NCBI GenBank assembly: GCA_963678675.1
Contig: OY783192.1
Location: 35,185,250-35,249,249 of the forward strand
Direction of reading: 5' to 3'
DNA from: Xiphydria camelus
Lineage: Eukaryota > Arthropoda > Insecta > Hymenoptera > Xiphydriidae
DNA length: 64,000 nt
A program made the translations under genes and the position numbers. How positions within the stretch are numbered: position 1 is the stretch's first letter; the number at the start of each line of letters is the position of its first letter. The notes under the pieces are model-generated. The model was not told the DNA's origin. It made no database searches and worked only from the letters and a program-made list of their open reading frames with translations. Shown here one piece after another: positions 60,900 to 64,000 of the stretch.

Positions 60900-61100
60900 C
60901 TCGTGCGACCCGCCATCTTGCGGCCACTTGCGCCACCACTCGGAGCATGCGCGAGCGAGAACGCGCATTCGATAGAGAAAGAGGGGACTACCGTCGTCGT
61001 ACAGCAAGTCGAGCAGAAGACGGCGGCCATTTTCCGCGCGTTACTGCGCCCGTGACTCGTGTTGTGAGGGTGTTTGTCGTTCGGATCTCGAGAGCCCGAT
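60900..61100 (+). promoter_or_regulatory. CpG-rich promoter-like region
   Basis: It lies 260-460 bp upstream of the signal-peptide exon. It contains CGCCATCTTGCGG (about 60911), AGCATGCGCGAG (about 60944, close to an NRF-1-type site) and CGGCGGCCATTTTCCG (about 61021, with the GCCAT core of YY1/Pho). TATA and initiator elements are not evident, as in dispersed-start promoters. No start site can be fixed from sequence alone. Confidence 0.4.
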
Positions 61101-61108
61101 TGCGACCG

Positions 61109-61129
61109 ATGGTTATCCGGTGGCGATAA
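61109..61129 (+). CDS. Possible seven-codon upstream ORF
   Basis: ATG GTT ATC CGG TGG CGA TAA. It lies about 235 bp before the main ATG and would be in the leader if transcription starts upstream of 61109. It could reduce translation of the main frame. No other upstream ATG is seen between it and 61364. Confidence 0.25.
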   Translation: MVIRWR

Positions 61130-61250
61130 GGACGGGCCGATAACGTTGTTCGGGACAGTGCGGGCGGATTCGGCAGTGGGGGCATTCGGTGCAGAGTTGA
61201 ACGCGAGACGCGCGAGGAGGAAGGCGCTCCGGGAATCTCGTTGGTCGGGG

Positions 61251-61270
61251 GGAGAGAGAGAGAGAGAGAG
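61251..61270. repeat. (GA)n tract in the presumed 5' leader
   Basis: Twenty bases of GA repeat between the promoter-like region and the ATG. In insects such tracts near starts often bind GAGA factor; that role here is inferred. Confidence 0.7.
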
Positions 61271-61363
61271 TACGTCTGCGGAGAGCTCCCGTGTCGCCCA
61301 GTACCGAGTGAGAGGGTGAAGAACGGTCGCTCGAATTACGCACGCCTCGAACGAGACGACGAG

Positions 61364-61442
61364 ATGGAGAGTCAGACTGCTTTTGTGCTGCTGGGCCTGC
61401 TATTTTTAGCGAGCGCCTTCGTCATGGTCCAGGCTGACGAAG
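61364..61442 (+). CDS. First coding exon of a secreted or membrane protein (signal peptide)
   Basis: The ATG sits in a good context (GACGAGATGG) and opens a 26-codon frame. It encodes a short polar start (MESQT) and a strong hydrophobic core (FVLLGLLFLASAFVMV). A likely signal-peptidase site follows VQA, and then come acidic residues D and E. The frame is followed at once by AAG|GTGAGT, a near-consensus splice donor, so the exon ends in phase 1 at 61442. The frame past the donor soon loses any protein character. The mature protein is encoded outside the window, so its identity cannot be stated. Short signal-peptide exons followed by a long first intron are common in insect genes. The upstream GA tract and CpG-rich promoter-like region support a real start here. 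Confidence 0.7.
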
Positions 61443-64000
61443 GTGAGTACCGCGAGGTGACCGCCACCTCGATCGATTTTGTCACACCCGATCGCCGGTG
61501 TCCCTGTCGTTAAAACCGTCCATAACCTCGCGCAAACCCGCTCTCCCGCCGCAATCCCGCTTTCCCGACGTCTCGTCTCCAGTCGTCGTCGTCGTCGTCG
61601 ACGACGAGAACGGTTCGCGATTCGCTCCGGATTTCGCGACAACATTGCCGTTGTTTCGCGGGCGCCGATTCGCCGCGGTTCGGGTCGATTCGCCTTTCGG
61701 GATCGTCAGCTGCGCCTGGTTTTTCCACTCGTGCGACTGTTCGCGAATCGTGCGGACGAGGCGCGCGCGCGGTCACGTGGTGGGCACGATCGATCGATGG
61801 CATCGCGTAGCGTGCATCCCTGCATGACAGATACTCGCTGCACCGGGCGCTTGTACGCGGATGCGATCGTCCGCGTTCGACCGTGGTTTTTCGTGGCTCC
61901 GTTACGCGTCACGCATTTACCTCCGGTTACCCGTGAAATTCCATGGACTGGCGCGCGGATGATCGATGACGTGTGTGCGCGCGCTCTGTGGCCGCACGCC
62001 AGGCTCCGTTCACCGCTTCTCTCACCTGTTTCTTGTACTACGTAGTTTGTAGGTACTCACCTATACTCCGCATATCTGCACTGCGTAACACGAGGCGAGA
62101 TCCGCCCGCGCGTGCGGATTTGCATTCGTTTAGGATCGATGAGGTTGAGTCGTGTTTCTCGAGATTGCAATGAAAATTGGAGCGAGCCGCGAACGAGCTC
62201 GCAGGGTATTCCTACGTTACCATCGGTCGTCACGAGGTGTCGTACGTTCTCTTTATCAAAATAACAGCCTCACGTTTTTTTTCGCACAACTGTCTCCGTA
62301 ATCTTATCTCACCGCGACGTTGAATTTGATATGTTCTCTCGGGAAAATATGTCTGGGCTCGAGGACAACGGTTTTGGAAGTTGCGATGCTAGTAGCAGAG
62401 TCACGTGACTTCTCGTCCGGGAATACCGCGAAAATGAGGAAAATTATAAATATCGTTTGTTCCTGTTTAACCTTGGATAAGTAACCTATATCGGGCCTAT
62501 TGTCTATCCTGATTATGATAGATCAAAGTGGTAACTTTAATGAATTTAGATAAAACAAAGAGGACTAAAGTTAAATAAAAAAATCGCAGTTTAATTACAT
62601 TCAAATCTTCCTGCAACCTTCTCTACGGGAGAAGGAATTACGATTGAGATTGCCGGTGTATTTTAAATTGTATCGTTAAAAAACCACGAGGACTGTAATC
62701 ATTATTAACGCCCTTCCACTCGAGTTAACTAAATTGAGAGAAGTGACTGTAGACCGAGAGTGGAGGTGGGGCTAGAGGCAGGCTACACTGCACACGCACG
62801 AGGAAAAAGAGGAATTCTCAGAAAACCTTTCAAGCGTCCGACGGGTCGTAGGTTACCTTTCCAGGGTTAATTAAACGCGCGCGAATCGTTTTTTCCCTTA
62901 TCTTTCATCATATCTCTCAAGACGTGACGCGGTCGCGCTTCAGTCGTTTTCGCGTCAATGACCATTCATCGTCTGACTACCTACATCGAGGCGCGTTTTA
63001 CTTCTAATTTTTCGATTACGCCGCTTCCTCGAAGCGTTTCGCAATCACAGCAAAACCCAATTTGACAGTTTCACAGTTTGCCTCGACGCTCTCGCGGTTT
63101 CAATGTTTCTCAGCCGGGAGTGTTTTTTCGTTTGAACTTTAAACGCCCTGTCGCAAGGCGCGTAGCACAACGTCTGACGCGTGCAGTAGTAGCTATTTCG
63201 CAGAGTACGTATAATTCTCGAGAGCAACGTTCATCGAGCGAGCGTGACTCACGATACGAAACGAGGCGACGGAACGACATCGTATCGCGCCTCGGTTATC
63301 CCAAAGACGGAGGAACTGTATATCGCGCGTTTTCCTCTTTTGAGAATCGTCTTTCGCGCGTTCCGCGTTTCGCGTTCCACCCCGTAAAATGAGGAGATTT
63401 CGGGCTCCCCGCACGTAGTAGACGGCCTCTCCCCTCCCGATTCGTCCGGCAGTTGCGAACGCTGCACTCTAATCACGTACACTCCTGATTAGCTTGTTTG
63501 CACGGATGCGCAAACGCAAGCGGAAACTACACGTCGCGCGCATATGCCGCGTAAATATACTCCGACTAATAATATAGGTATACACGGTTTTACCGGCGCC
63601 AATTTCGCGTTCTCGGCTTACGTAGCTGCTTACCGTCGTTAATTATCTTCGGGACCGTCGTTCGCGGCTATTGTCGAGCTCGAAAGGAGACCCGATATAA
63701 CGGGGTTTCCTGCACGCTGTTACGACGCGACGCGACGCCGAAATTGCGGGACTTCGTATATGTGCGTCGAGAGACGGTCACGCCCCCGCGGATCATTTCG
63801 GCTGGATTCCCCTTCGAGACACCCTCCTTCCCTCGATCGCTATATTCTCGCTGGATGACGATGCACTGAGGAGGGAATTCGGTGTTGGGTCGAATGGATG
63901 TGACCTTGAACGATCCCGAGTAAATGTTTATGTTTGATTCAAACCGAGCATCGATTTGATCCGGGTAAATAGACGACGGTGAAGTTATCAAGCGAAGCGA
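61443..64000 (+). other. First intron of the signal-peptide gene (open to the right)
   Basis: It begins GTGAGTAC. CpG-rich near the exon (61.5-62.1 kb) and around 63.1-63.5 kb, AT-richer at 62.3-62.9 kb. I see no convincing acceptor-bounded exon up to the window end. Open frames of up to 188 codons overlap on both strands and show no domain. Confidence 0.55.

Noticed and set aside
60402..61007. 201-codon minus-strand frame near the promoter-like region, considered as a divergent gene
   Set aside because: A 206-codon plus-strand frame overlaps it and neither shows domain features. The region is better read as CpG-rich promoter DNA.
62028..62050. Pyrimidine-rich stretch followed by TAG, considered as a splice acceptor for exon 2
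   Set aside because: Frames after it do not continue with protein-like sequence in the phase left by the first exon.
1..64000. CRISPR arrays, bacterial operons, rRNA and tRNA genes
   Set aside because: No regularly spaced identical repeats with unique spacers, no ribosome-binding-site/operon layout, and no cloverleaf or rRNA-like segments were seen.

Overview
The window looks like a stretch of animal nuclear genome, most likely an insect and probably a hymenopteran (ant, wasp, bee or sawfly). This is an inference, not a database match. The signs are: no operons or bacterial-style tightly packed genes; CpG-rich noncoding DNA alternating with AT-rich tracts; many microsatellites; many short inverted-repeat (MITE-like) elements with TA or TTAA target sites; and a 5'-truncated LINE tail.

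Only one feature is convincingly gene-like. At the right end, on the plus strand, is a CpG-rich promoter-like region (about 60.9-61.1 kb), a leader with a GA tract, and a first coding exon (61364-61442). The exon encodes a signal peptide and ends at a strong splice donor, and the rest of the window (61443-64000) is then its first intron. I do not recognise the protein. The other 60 kb shows no exon I can defend. The long open frames in GC-rich DNA overlap on both strands and several run into transposons. A 97-codon frame at 27485-27778, with a TATA-like box before it and poly(A) signals after it, is a weak candidate for a small gene.

Layout: 0-16 kb has three foldback elements (5-309, 3412-3568, 15549-15693), a two-copy dispersed repeat (7788-8250 and 14247-14682), a TTAA-flanked piggyBac-like element (10421-10762) and a decayed tandem array (12.1-12.5 kb). 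16-39 kb is mostly plain noncoding DNA with microsatellites. 39-43.4 kb is a transposon cluster. It includes a three-layer nest (LINE inside a TA-flanked MITE inside an AATT-ended MITE), an uninterrupted relative of the outer MITE, and two further decayed foldbacks. 44.3-47.5 kb has two tandem-repeat zones with units of about 47 bp and about 105 bp. 48.1-49.65 kb packs four different inverted-repeat elements into 1.5 kb. 49.6-60.9 kb is mainly plain noncoding DNA with one more MITE at 55.2 kb.

The most notable pattern is that the two TTAA-flanked elements (10.4 kb and 48.2 kb) share little terminal sequence but the same asymmetric plan. At the left end of each, a terminal motif recurs exactly 27 bp further in. 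At the right end it occurs once. Next to it lies a GGGGT...ACCCC palindrome.
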